From Hymenobacter rubidus (GTDB taxonomy: Bacteria > Bacteroidota > Bacteroidia > Cytophagales > Hymenobacteraceae), in contig NZ_JAERQF010000005.1 in assembly GCF_016734815.1 (NCBI RefSeq), positions 1 through 64,000 of the forward strand: a DNA stretch of 64,000 bases, written 5' to 3'. Shown in pieces: positions 32,344 through 41,217 of the stretch. Under the pieces are notes generated by a model. That model was given only the letters and a program-made list of their open reading frames with translations. It was not told where the DNA came from and searched no databases. Positions within the stretch are counted from its first letter, which is position 1. Every line of letters begins with the position of its first letter. The position numbers were made by a program, and so were the translations under genes.

Positions 32344-33582
32344 CTAAATCGACGTAGCTGCCGGCGTTTCCGCCACCACGTCCACCTGGCCGGCCAGCAA
32401 ATCCTCAAACGTCTGGCGCTTGCGGATGAGGCGCAATTCGCCGTTTTCCGTCAGCAGCACTTCGGCGGGGCGGGTGCGGGAGTTGAAGCTGCTGCTCATC
32501 TCGAAGCCGTAGGCGCCGGCGTTGTGGAAAGCCAGCAGGTCGTTTTCGTGGATTTCGGGCAGCAGCCGGTCCCAGGCGAAGGTGTCCGTCTCGCAAATGT
32601 TGCCCACCACCGTGTACAGCCGCTCCGAACCCTTGGGGTTGGTCAGGTTGCTGATGTGGTGGTAGCTGTCGTAGAACATGGGCCGGATGAGGTGGTTGAA
32701 GCCCGAATTCACGCCCGCAAACACGGTAGCGGTGGTTTGCTTCACCACGGCCACGTTCACCAGCAGGTAGCCGCTTTCGCTCACCAGGTATTTGCCCGGC
32801 TCAAACCAGCACTCCAGCGGCCGGCCGTAGTCTTTCTCAAAAGCCTGGAACGCCTCAGCCACCTGCTGGCCCAGCGTGGTGACGTCGGTTTCGGGGTCGC
32901 CGGGCTTGTAGGGCACTTTGAAGCCCGAGCCCAGGTCCAGGAAATCCAGCTCGGGGAAGCGGCCGGCGGCATCGAATAGGATTTCCAGCGAGCGCAGGAA
33001 CACGCCCACGTCCTTAATTTCGGAGCCGGTGTGCATGTGCAGGCCCTTCACGTGCAGGCCGGTGCCCTTCACCACGCGCTCCAGGTGGCGCATCTGGTGG
33101 ATGCTGATGCCGAATTTGGAGTCGATGTGGCCGGTTTGAATCTTGTAGTTGCCGCCCGCCTCAATGTGCGGGTTCAGGCGGACGCACACCGGGTACGAGC
33201 CGCCAAACGTGGCCCCGAACCGTTCCAGCAGCGAGATGTTGTCGATGTTCAGGTTGACGCCCAAATCCTTGGCTTCCACCAGCTCCTCAAACGTCACGCT
33301 GTTGGGCGTGAAGAGAATGTTCTCCGGCAGAAACCCCGCGTGCAGCCCCAGCCGCACCTCGTTGATGCTCACGCAGTCGAGGCCCGAGCCCAGGCTGTGG
33401 ATGTGGCGCAGAATGGCCACGTTGCTTAAGGCCTTGCAAGCGTAGAAAAACCGCGTTTTATGGCCCGAAAAGGCCGATTTTAGTTTCTGGTATTGGCGCG
33501 TAATGCTAGAGGCGTCGTAAACGTAAAGCGGGGTGCCGAACTGGTCGGCGGCGGCGCGCAGCGCGTTGTTGATATGGGGCAT
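32344..33582 (-). CDS. lysA: Diaminopimelate decarboxylase
   Basis: The 412-residue PLP enzyme makes L-lysine from meso-diaminopimelate, the last step of lysine biosynthesis. It has the alanine racemase-like barrel followed by a beta-domain. The PLP lysine is in FFYACKALSN (about residue 48). Other motifs are HMHTGSEIKD, LDLGSGFKVPY, WFEPGKYLVSE, NICETDTFAWDR (the Cys contributes to the active site) and NAGAYGFEMSSSFNSR. A perfect TACTTTTG box lies 5 bases before the chosen ATG, suggesting a leaderless mRNA. The frame is open further upstream through the next intergenic region but without coding sense. No other lysine gene is nearby. Confidence 0.95.
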   Translation of the reverse strand: MPHINNALRAAADQFGTPLYVYDASSITRQYQKLKSAFSGHKTRFFYACKALSNVAILRHIHSLGSGLDCVSINEVRLGLHAGFLPENILFTPNSVTFEELVEAKDLGVNLNIDNISLLERFGATFGGSYPVCVRLNPHIEAGGNYKIQTGHIDSKFGISIHQMRHLERVVKGTGLHVKGLHMHTGSEIKDVGVFLRSLEILFDAAGRFPELDFLDLGSGFKVPYKPGDPETDVTTLGQQVAEAFQAFEKDYGRPLECWFEPGKYLVSESGYLLVNVAVVKQTTATVFAGVNSGFNHLIRPMFYDSYHHISNLTNPKGSERLYTVVGNICETDTFAWDRLLPEIHENDLLAFHNAGAYGFEMSSSFNSRTRPAEVLLTENGELRLIRKRQTFEDLLAGQVDVVAETPAATSI

Positions 33583-33587
33583 AATCG

Positions 33588-33595
33588 CAAAAGTA
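33588..33595 (-). promoter_or_regulatory. -7 promoter box TACTTTTG of lysA
   Basis: Exact TAnnTTTG match on the minus strand, with 5 bases to the start codon. It decides the start and predicts a leaderless or near-leaderless transcript. Confidence 0.65.
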
Positions 33596-33675
33596 CGGCC
33601 GAAGGCACCGCCTCCGCCGAACAACCGGCTGTTAATACACTTCTTATACCCCCGTAGTTTCCAAGTTCTTCGCCA

Positions 33676-34176
33676 ATGTCCACTCCCCAACCCCTCGAAG
33701 TCTGGCTGCGCGGCCCCGTGCCCGGCGTGCCGCCGCTGCTGCAGCCCGTGGCCCATGCCCTGTTGCAAGCCCGCGACGAATTGAACGCCGCCATGCAGGA
33801 TTTCCCGCCCGCGCTGCTCAACGAGCGGCCGGCGGGCGTGGCGTCGGTGGGCTTTCACCTGCAGCACCTGGCCGGCGTGCTCGACCGCCTGCTGACCTAC
33901 GCCCGGCAGGAAACGTTGTCGGAAGCACAATTTGCCGATTTTTACGCCGAAAACCCGCCGCTGCCCATCGAGGCAGATACAGTGATGAAACTGGTGCAGC
34001 GCTTCAACCATGGAGTCGATTTGGCCCTGAATCAGCTAAAAACTACCGATGAAACCCGCCTGACCGAAGTGCGCGGCGTGGGCCGGGCGCAGGTGCCGTC
34101 TACCCTCATTGGCGTGCTGGTGCACGCAGCCGAGCACACCACGCGCCACTTGGGCCAGTTGCTGGTCACGGCCAAA

Positions 34177-34194
<18 letters not shown>
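33676..34194 (+). CDS. DinB-family protein
   Basis: The 172-residue four-helix protein belongs to the DinB/YfiT-like metal-binding superfamily of putative thiol-dependent transferases and hydrolases. The His ligands expected for the metal are visible: H in GFHLQHLAGVLDR (helix 2) and HAAEHTTRHLGQLLV (last helix, about 150-165). Substrate unknown; cytoplasmic. Its last five codons and stop (VARNL) lie inside a family 2 palindrome, so the repeat supplies the C-terminus. It is divergent from lysA. Confidence 0.85.
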
Positions 34195-35530
<1,336 letters not shown>

Positions 35531-35557
35531 AAAGTTTTCAAACGAACCCTCCGAAAA

Positions 35558-35588
35558 TTTGCTTTTCTCGCAACGTTGCCTACCTTGC
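35558..35588 (+). promoter_or_regulatory. Candidate promoter of the aromatic operon
   Basis: TTTG (-33 type) is followed by 19 bases and TACCTTGC, a partial match to TAnnTTTG. A start at about 35595 would give a 14-nt leader before the first leader peptide. Confidence 0.5.
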
Positions 35589-35608
35589 AGCCGCAAACCC
35601 CGCAACTC

Positions 35609-35662
35609 ATGCTTCAGACCCGCTACTTTTTTGGCTTTTATTACTTCTACGCCACCGCGTAG
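35609..35662 (+). CDS. Phe/Tyr leader peptide 1
   Basis: The 17-codon ORF encodes MLQTRYFFGFYYFYATA, with four Phe and four Tyr in ten consecutive codons. It ends in TAG immediately before a switch hairpin. Such peptides control aromatic operons by ribosome-mediated attenuation (compare pheL). The genes downstream make Phe and Tyr, which fits the codon content. No Trp codon is present, consistent with specificity for these two amino acids. There is no obvious ribosome binding site, as usual in Bacteroidetes. Confidence 0.85.
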   Translation: MLQTRYFFGFYYFYATA

Positions 35663-35732
35663 AACGAGCCGCCGTTTGTAGCTAACCCTCAAGCATCTCC
35701 AGCGCCGCTCGTTCTTCGGGAGGCGCTTTTTT
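35663..35732 (+). promoter_or_regulatory. Attenuator 1: antiterminator/terminator switch
   Basis: AACGAGC (35663-35669), right after the leader stop codon, pairs with GCTCGTT (35707-35713). The terminator pairs AGCGCC (35701-35706) with GGCGCT (35722-35727) and ends in TTTTTT. The two structures cross, so they are mutually exclusive. A ribosome reaching the stop codon would cover the first strand and allow the terminator. A ribosome stalled on Phe/Tyr codons would leave it free to form the antiterminator. Confidence 0.8.
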
Positions 35733-35749
35733 AATGTCCGGTTTCTTCG

Positions 35750-35836
35750 ATGACCACCCTGCACCACGCCTTTTTTACCTGTTACCGTCAGTTCTTCTTT
35801 TATCAGAAGCAGCCGGCCCTTTGTTGCCAGTGTTGA
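35750..35836 (+). CDS. Phe/Tyr leader peptide 2
   Basis: The 28-codon ORF reads MTTLHHAFFTCYRQFFFY then QKQPALCCQC. Five Phe and two Tyr are concentrated in codons 8-18. It begins 18 bases after the first terminator's T-run, so it is translated only on transcripts that pass attenuator 1. Its 3' half forms part of a long alternative stem. Two leader peptides of the same specificity in tandem are unusual. Confidence 0.8.
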   Translation: MTTLHHAFFTCYRQFFFYQKQPALCCQC

Positions 35837-35891
35837 CCACCACACTGCTACCAGCAACCCAGGGCCACCGCACAACGGAGGCCCTTTTTTT
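35815..35891 (+). promoter_or_regulatory. Attenuator 2: long antiterminator versus terminator
   Basis: The terminator pairs AGGGCC (35861-35866) with GGCCCT (35880-35885) and ends in seven T. The competing stem pairs GGCCCT (35815-35820, inside the leader ORF) with the same AGGGCC. It extends through GTTGC/GCAAC and CAGTG/CACTG, giving 16 pairs. A ribosome stalled at the FFFY codons (35792-35803) would leave this stem intact. A ribosome reaching the TGA at 35834 would disrupt it and allow termination just before pheA. Confidence 0.8.
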
Positions 35892-35913
35892 ATTGCCTAC
35901 CCAATCTAACACC

Positions 35914-36801
35914 ATGCCCCAGCACGTTTCCATTCAGGGTTTCCAGGGAAGCTTCCACGAAGTAGCCGCCCGCCAGTTCTTTGGCCCGCAGCCGGCCTTG
36001 CTGGCCTGTGCCACCTTCGGCGCGGTGGTGGCGCACGTTGTGGCCGGCACGGCAGACGCCGGACTCATGGCCATGGAAAACTCGCTGGCCGGCAGCATCC
36101 TGCCCAACTACCTGCTGCTGGAGCGCCACGCCGTGCGCGTGACCGGCGAGGTGTACCTGCCCATTCACCAGCACCTGATGAGCTTGCCCGGCGCCACGCT
36201 GGCCGATATCCAGGCGGTGCATTCGCACCCCATGGCCCTGCGCCAGTGCGGCGAATTCCTGGACCGCTACCCCCACTGGGAGCTGGTCGAAACCGACGAC
36301 ACCGGCCACAGCGCCCAGCTCCTGGCCCAAAACCGCACGCCCGGCGTGGCCGTGGTGGCCGGGGCCCAGGCCGCCGCGCAGTTTGGCCTCGAAATCCTGG
36401 CCCCCTCCATTCACGACGACCCCCACAACTACACGCGCTTCCTGGTGCTGGAGCGTGCGGAAACGGCCCAGCCCAACCCGCTGGCCGATAAAGCCTCGCT
36501 CTATTTCTATGCGCCGCATGCGCCCGGCAGTCTGGCCGCCGTGCTCACCCGCGTGGCCGCGCACGGCCTGAACCTGAGCAAGCTGCAATCGTGTCCCCGG
36601 CCCAGCCAGCCCTGGCACTACGGCTTCCATGCCGATGTAGAGTTCGACGTAATTGGTCAATTGGAAGCGCTGCTGACCGATTTGGAAGAAGTGACCGAGG
36701 AGTTGCGGGTGCTGGGCGCCTACCAACGAGGCAGTATGAACGAAACTCCCCTCCTTACCAAGGAGGGGATGCCGGCGCAACGCGCCGGCTGGGGTGGTTG
36801 A
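35914..36801 (+). CDS. pheA: Prephenate dehydratase
   Basis: The 295-residue enzyme makes phenylpyruvate for phenylalanine synthesis. The catalytic domain spans residues 1-180 (IQGFQGSFHEVAARQFFG start, MENSLAGSI, and the catalytic Thr-Arg-Phe in NYTRFLVL at about 174). An ACT regulatory domain follows at about 192-270 (SLAAVLTRVAAHGLNLSKLQSCP). The classical ESRP Phe-binding motif reads QSCP, so feedback inhibition may differ; similar changes are seen in Bacteroidetes homologues. No chorismate mutase domain is fused. The last about 20 residues (ETPLLTKEG...GWGG) are read from a palindromic repeat. The ATG chosen follows attenuator 2; the frame is open upstream by chance. Confidence 0.92.
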   Translation: MPQHVSIQGFQGSFHEVAARQFFGPQPALLACATFGAVVAHVVAGTADAGLMAMENSLAGSILPNYLLLERHAVRVTGEVYLPIHQHLMSLPGATLADIQAVHSHPMALRQCGEFLDRYPHWELVETDDTGHSAQLLAQNRTPGVAVVAGAQAAAQFGLEILAPSIHDDPHNYTRFLVLERAETAQPNPLADKASLYFYAPHAPGSLAAVLTRVAAHGLNLSKLQSCPRPSQPWHYGFHADVEFDVIGQLEALLTDLEEVTEELRVLGAYQRGSMNETPLLTKEGMPAQRAGWGG

Positions 36802-36930
36802 ACCGTTGCACAACACCCGAACGAATCCAGCGCCGGCCCTTTAATGCTCAGCAACGAAGCTCAACGCCACAACCACCCCCGTTTTCGCTGGCGCGAAAAC
36901 AGCCCCTCCTTGCCAAGGAAGGGAGTTTCG
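36741..36930. repeat. CCCCTCCTT-GGGGTGGTTG inverted repeat overlapping the pheA 3' end
   Basis: The left end (36741-36800, with CTCCTTACCAAGGAGGGG and CTGGGGTGGTTG) is the imperfect reverse complement of the right end (36870-36930). The left half encodes the C-terminus of PheA; the rest fills the gap before the aminotransferase gene. Confidence 0.85.
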
Positions 36931-36954
36931 CCCCCCTTCAATTAACCGACCACC

Positions 36955-38187
36955 ATGCAAATCCCACTAGCCAGCCGCCTCGCCCATACCGGCGAATACT
37001 ACTTCTCCCGCAAGCTGCGCGAGCTGGCGGCCCTCAATGCGGCCGGGGCCAACATCATCAGCCTGGGCATTGGCAGCCCCGATTTGCCGCCGCACCCCAG
37101 CGTGATTGATGCCCTGGCCAAATCGGCTGCGCAGCCCGGCGCGCACGGCTACCAGAGCTACCAGGGCACGCCGGCCCTGCGCGGGGCCATGGCCGAATTC
37201 TACCAGCGCCACTACGGTGTGGCGCTGGACCCGGCTACCGAAATCCTGCCTTTGCTGGGCTCGAAAGAAGGCTTGATGCACATCGGGATGACGTTTCTGG
37301 AGGCCGGCGGCGCCGTGCTCATCCCCAACCCCGGCTACCCAACTTATCGGGCCGTGGCCGAAATCTGCGGGGCCGAGGTGCGCGAGTACGACCTGACCGC
37401 TGCCTCCGGCTGGCTGCCCGACTTGGAAGCGCTGGCCGCCACCGACCTTTCGCGGGTGAAGCTCATGCTGGTGAACTACCCGCACATGCCCACCGGCACG
37501 GCCGTGGATTTGGCCTTTCTCACGCGCCTCGTGGCGTTTGCCAAGGCCCACAACATCCTACTGGTGCACGACAACCCGTATGGCTTCATCCTGAACGAAA
37601 CGCCGCCCGTGAGCCTGCTGGCCGTGCCCGGCGCCCGCGAAGTAGCCATTGAGCTGAACTCACTCAGCAAGAGCCACAACATGGCGGGCTGGCGCGTGGG
37701 GCTGCTGGCCGGCCGCGCCGATGTCATTGCCGACGTTTTGCGCTTCAAAAGCAACATGGATTCGGGCATGTTTCTGCCGGTGCAGCAGGCTGCCGTGGCC
37801 GCGCTGGCGCTGGGCGAAGCGTGGTTTCAGGAATTGAATGCCACTTACCGCGCCCGGCGCGAGCTGGTGGTGCGCCTGCTGTGTGCCCTGGGCTGCGCCC
37901 CCGCGCCGGGGCAGGTGGGCCTGTTCATCTGGGCGGCGGTGCCGGCCGGCTACGCCGATGGCTACGCCCTGAGCGACGCCGTGCTGGCCGAGGCGCGGGT
38001 TTTTCTCACGCCAGGCGGCATTTTTGGCAGCAATGGCAACGGCTACATCCGGGCCAGCCTGTGCCAGCCGGAAGCGCTGCTGCACGAGGCGCTGGCGCGG
38101 GTGCAGGGTGCGGCTGTCGTCCTGAGCGGAGCGAAGGACCTTATCACGCCTGCGCCGAATGAATTACAGCCTATAGTTCAGCCGTAA
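36955..38187 (+). CDS. Class I/II aminotransferase of the aromatic operon
   Basis: The 410-residue fold-type I PLP aminotransferase probably transaminates phenylpyruvate, hydroxyphenylpyruvate or prephenate, given its place between pheA and tyrA. It has ISLGIGSPDLPPHPSVI at the N-terminus, IPNPGYPTY, NYPHMPTG and the PLP lysine in SLSKSHNMAGWRVG (K239). It ends near YIRASLCQPEALLHEALARVQ; the last about 28 residues (VVLSGAKDLI...) are read from a family 1-like repeat. Relatives include DapL/AspC-type enzymes. The start is the ATG 24 bases after the repeat. Confidence 0.9.
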   Translation: MQIPLASRLAHTGEYYFSRKLRELAALNAAGANIISLGIGSPDLPPHPSVIDALAKSAAQPGAHGYQSYQGTPALRGAMAEFYQRHYGVALDPATEILPLLGSKEGLMHIGMTFLEAGGAVLIPNPGYPTYRAVAEICGAEVREYDLTAASGWLPDLEALAATDLSRVKLMLVNYPHMPTGTAVDLAFLTRLVAFAKAHNILLVHDNPYGFILNETPPVSLLAVPGAREVAIELNSLSKSHNMAGWRVGLLAGRADVIADVLRFKSNMDSGMFLPVQQAAVAALALGEAWFQELNATYRARRELVVRLLCALGCAPAPGQVGLFIWAAVPAGYADGYALSDAVLAEARVFLTPGGIFGSNGNGYIRASLCQPEALLHEALARVQGAAVVLSGAKDLITPAPNELQPIVQP

Positions 38188-38220
38188 TAATAAGGTCCTT
38201 CGCTCCGCTCAGGATGACAG
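38114..38220. repeat. Palindrome at the aminotransferase/tyrA junction (variant family 1)
   Basis: CCTGAGCGGAGCGAAGGACC and its complement GGTCCTTCGCTCCGCTCAGG form inverted arms. The left arm and centre are translated as the aminotransferase C-terminus, which stops at 38185-38187. Confidence 0.9.
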
Positions 38221-38249
38221 ATGAATCACCCACCAATCCACATATCCTT

Positions 38250-39095
38250 ATGAACGTTACCATCATCGGCCTGGGCCTGATTGGCGGCTCGCTGGCGCTG
38301 AGCCTGCGGCAGCGCGGGCTGGCGCAACAGGTTGTGGGCGTAGAAGAAAGTGCCGCGCACGCCCGCCGGGCGCTGGAGCTGGGCCTGGTCGATGCGATTG
38401 AAACCGACCTGGCCGCAGCGGTGCGCCGGGCCGAGTTGGTGGTGGTGGCCGTGCCAATGGATGCCATGCTCATGGTGCTGCCCGCCGTGCTCGATGCCAT
38501 CGAGCCCCACCAGGTCGTCATCGACGTGGGCTCGACCAAGGGGGCGCTGCTGGCCGCCGTGGCCGGGCACCCGCGCCGGGGGCGCTTCGTGGCGGTGCAC
38601 CCCATGGCCGGTACCGAATACTCGGGGCCGGACGCCGCCATGCAGGGCCTTTTCGATGGCAAAACCGTGGTGCTGTGCGATGCCGGGCACAGCGACGCCG
38701 ACGCCGTGGCCCTGGTCACCAGCCTGTTTCAGGCGCTGCCCATGCGGCTGCTGTACCTCGATGCGGCGGCGCACGACTTGCACACGGCGTACGTGTCGCA
38801 CATCTCGCACATCACCTCGTTTGCGCTGGCGCTCACGGTGCTGGAGAAGGAAAAGGAGGAGCAGCGCATTTTCGATTTGGCGGGCGGCGGCTTTGCCTCC
38901 ACGGTGCGGCTGGCCAAAAGCTCGCCGGCCATGTGGGTGCCCATCTTCCGGCAAAACCGGCTGAACGTGCTCGATGTGCTCGATGAGCATTTGCACCAGC
39001 TCCAGCACCTGCGCGAACTGCTGGCGCGGGAAGATTACGAGGGCCTGACCGAGCAGATTCGGCAGGCCAACCACATCCGGAAGATTATTCCGTGA
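38250..39095 (+). CDS. tyrA: Prephenate dehydrogenase
   Basis: The 281-residue NAD(P)-dependent enzyme makes 4-hydroxyphenylpyruvate for tyrosine. The N-terminal Rossmann domain starts MNVTIIGLGLIGGSLALSLR. Catalytic and binding landmarks are DVGSTKGALL, HPMAGTEYSGPDAA (the His and neighbouring residues) and AYVSHISHITSFAL (catalytic His). A helical dimerisation domain follows, rich in Leu/Glu. No fused chorismate mutase or ACT domain is present; the CM activity is supplied by the next gene. The ATG chosen begins the Rossmann strand. Confidence 0.9.
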   Translation: MNVTIIGLGLIGGSLALSLRQRGLAQQVVGVEESAAHARRALELGLVDAIETDLAAAVRRAELVVVAVPMDAMLMVLPAVLDAIEPHQVVIDVGSTKGALLAAVAGHPRRGRFVAVHPMAGTEYSGPDAAMQGLFDGKTVVLCDAGHSDADAVALVTSLFQALPMRLLYLDAAAHDLHTAYVSHISHITSFALALTVLEKEKEEQRIFDLAGGGFASTVRLAKSSPAMWVPIFRQNRLNVLDVLDEHLHQLQHLRELLAREDYEGLTEQIRQANHIRKIIP

Positions 39096-39172
39096 TGAAA
39101 TCATGCGTTTTCAGAACAATAGCTCAGCAGGACCGCCAGAATAAATCAATAATCGAAAAAAGAAAACCAATC

Positions 39173-40282
39173 ATGACCCCCGAACCCCAAATGAAATCCG
39201 CCTTATTCAACCGCCAGCCCGACGACAAGCCTTTCCTCATCTCGGGCCCGTGCTCGGCCGAAACCGAGGAGCAGGTGCTCGAAACCTGCCAGCGGCTGGC
39301 CGCCACCGGCAAGGTGCAGGCCCTGCGCGCCGGCATCTGGAAGCCCCGCACCAAGCCCGGTGGCTTCGAGGGCATTGGCACCAAGGGGCTGCCCTGGCTC
39401 AAGAAAGCCAGTGAGCTGACCGGCCTGCCCATTGCCGTGGAAGTGGCCACGGCCAAGCACGTGGAGGACTGCCTGGCCTTCGGCGTGGACATTCTGTGGG
39501 TGGGCGCGCGCACCACCGGCAACCCGTTTTCGGTGCAGGAAATTGCCAACGTGCTGCGCGGCGTGGACGTGCCGGTGCTCGTCAAAAACCCCATTCACCC
39601 CGAGCTGGAGCTGTGGGTGGGCGCCGTGGAGCGCCTGCAAAAAGCCGGGCTGAAGCAGGTGGGCCTCATCCATCGGGGCTTTTCGAGCTACGGCAACACC
39701 GATTTCCGCAACGCGCCGATGTGGCACCTGCCCATTGAGATGAAGCGACGCCTGCCCGAGCTGCCGCTGCTCTGCGACCCCAGCCACATTTGCGGGCGGC
39801 GCGACACGCTGGCCGCCGTGGCCCAGCAGGCCCTCAACCTGGATTTCGACGGCACGATGATAGAAAGCCACATCGACCCGGACAATGCCTGGAGCGACGC
39901 CAAGCAGCAAATCACCCCGGAAGCCCTGCGCGAACTCATCGAGGGCCTGGTGTGGCGCCACGAAACCACCAACCAGCGCGAGTTCCTGACCGCCCTGGCC
40001 AGCTTCCGCGAGCAAATCAACCAACTCGACGCCGAGATTATGCAGCTGCTGGGCCGGCGCATGGCCGTGGCCGAGAAAATTGGCGTCTACAAAAAGGAAA
40101 ACGACATCACCATCCTTCAAACTAACCGCTGGAACGAGGTGCTGGAACGCGCCCAGCGCCAGGGCGCGTCGGTGGGCCTGACGCACGAGTTTGTGGAGCA
40201 GTACCTGGCCGCCGTGCACTTGGAGTCCATCAACCGGCAGAACAAGGTGATGGAAGGGCAGGGCGCCGGATTGGTTAATTAA
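39173..40282 (+). CDS. Bifunctional DAHP synthase / chorismate mutase
   Basis: The 369-residue fusion catalyses both the first committed step of aromatic synthesis (DAHP from PEP and erythrose-4-phosphate) and chorismate to prephenate. The N-terminal DAHP synthase is the KDO8P-synthase-like type (ISGPCSAETEEQV, RAGIWKPRTKPGGFEGIG, LIHRGFSSYGN, LLCDPSHICG; about residues 1-265). A type II chorismate mutase follows at about 275-360 (FREQINQLDAEIMQLLGRRMAVAEKIGVYKKEN, ILQ..RW). This fusion is known in Bacteroidetes. Together with pheA, the aminotransferase and tyrA it completes a four-gene operon under the double attenuator. A more upstream ATG that overlaps tyrA is less likely. Confidence 0.92.
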   Translation: MTPEPQMKSALFNRQPDDKPFLISGPCSAETEEQVLETCQRLAATGKVQALRAGIWKPRTKPGGFEGIGTKGLPWLKKASELTGLPIAVEVATAKHVEDCLAFGVDILWVGARTTGNPFSVQEIANVLRGVDVPVLVKNPIHPELELWVGAVERLQKAGLKQVGLIHRGFSSYGNTDFRNAPMWHLPIEMKRRLPELPLLCDPSHICGRRDTLAAVAQQALNLDFDGTMIESHIDPDNAWSDAKQQITPEALRELIEGLVWRHETTNQREFLTALASFREQINQLDAEIMQLLGRRMAVAEKIGVYKKENDITILQTNRWNEVLERAQRQGASVGLTHEFVEQYLAAVHLESINRQNKVMEGQGAGLVN

Positions 40283-40305
40283 GCAGTTGCCAACGAAAAC
40301 CGACC

Positions 40306-40401
40306 GTCATGCAGAGCGAAGCGAAGCATCTCGCTCGGGCTGGTAACTCAATCGAATGGTTTACTTGAGCATGCGAGATGCTTCGCTGCGCTCTGCATAA
40401 C
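40306..40401. repeat. Palindrome after the aromatic operon (family 1, copy 8)
   Basis: GTCATGCAGAGCGAAGCGAAG on the left pairs with CTTCGCTGCGCTCTGCATAAC on the right, a variant of family 1. Confidence 0.85.
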
Positions 40402-40547
40402 AGGTTGAAGCTTATGTGTTGTAAAAAAAGCCTTTACGGTTAAGCCAAAGCACATTTTTGTGAAACCCGACACTTTTGAGGATGGTAAAAGGAAGGTGCC
40501 TGTCAAGGCGTTGTTTCTCTTTTTTCAACCCTTAAAACTTTTGTGTC

Positions 40548-41133
40548 ATGGCTATTCAAAAGTATCAGGACTCGTTCGCGGACATGATGCCGCAGCGTTT
40601 TTCGACCATGCTCGACCGGTTCTTTCAGGACTCGGTAGCGGGCCGGGTAAGCGCTTTCTCGCCCTAGGCCGATGCCTACGAAACCAAAAAAGGGCTACCA
40701 GCTTGAGGTGGCCCTGCCGGGAATGAAGCGCGAGGACATTAAAGTGGACTTCCATCAGGGGCGCTTGACCATTTCGGGCGAGCGACAGTTTAAAAACGAG
40801 CAGAACGACCGCCGCTACCACCTTGTGGAAAGCTCCTACGGCTCGTTCCACCGCTCTTTCCAATTGCCCGATACTGTGGAGCCGCGCCAGATTCAAGCCA
40901 ATTTTGAGGACGGCGTGCTGCGCGTGACGGTGCCCAAAGACCAGGAGAAAACCATGCGCCACCAGATTCAGGTGCAGGGCGGCCAGAGCAGCGGCGCCGC
41001 CAACGGCCAGATGTCGGAGCGCATTGGCCAGCAGGCCACCGACGTGCCCGTGCAGGACAGCCCCAGCAGCCACGACGGCCATGGCAGCTTGGGCGGCCCG
41101 CCGCAGAAGCAGCCGGAGCCGGCCGTGCATTAG
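40548..41133 (+). pseudogene. Broken Hsp20 (small heat shock protein) gene
   Basis: The first frame reads MAIQKYQDSFADMMPQRFSTMLDRFFQDSV... and meets a TAG at 40665-40667 where SP?ADAYETKKGYQL is expected. Coding sense continues past the stop for 8 codons, then shifts by one base at the A6G3 run (about 40686-40694) into a frame that gives GYQLEVALPGMKREDI, GRLTISGER, the alpha-crystallin core and a 45-residue Gln/Ser-rich tail. So one nonsense and one frameshift mutation lie within 30 bases. An internal ATG at 40672 could still give a product of 153 residues containing almost the whole alpha-crystallin domain but lacking the N-terminal arm. Sequencing error must be ruled out. Confidence 0.8.
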
Positions 41134-41157
41134 GCCAGTGCTTCTTGCACGTATTAG

Positions 41158-41205
41158 CCAACACAAAACAGGCTTGCCCACCCGGGCAAGCCTGTTTTGT
41201 GTTGG
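41158..41205. terminator. Bidirectional terminator
   Basis: A perfect 22-bp stem (CCAACACAAAACAGGC.../...GCCTGTTTTGTGTTGG) with a 4-base loop lies between the convergent Hsp20 and beta-propeller genes. Confidence 0.85.
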
Positions 41206-41217
41206 GAGTAGCGGAAT

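Noticed and set aside
35734..35913. 60-codon N-terminal extension of PheA
   Set aside because: The frame is open by chance. It overlaps leader peptide 2 and a terminator, while the prephenate dehydratase family starts at MPQHVSIQGF.
40672..41133. Intact short Hsp20 starting at the internal ATG
   Set aside because: Coding sense clearly continues upstream in another frame, so the gene is better described as broken, although a truncated product is possible.
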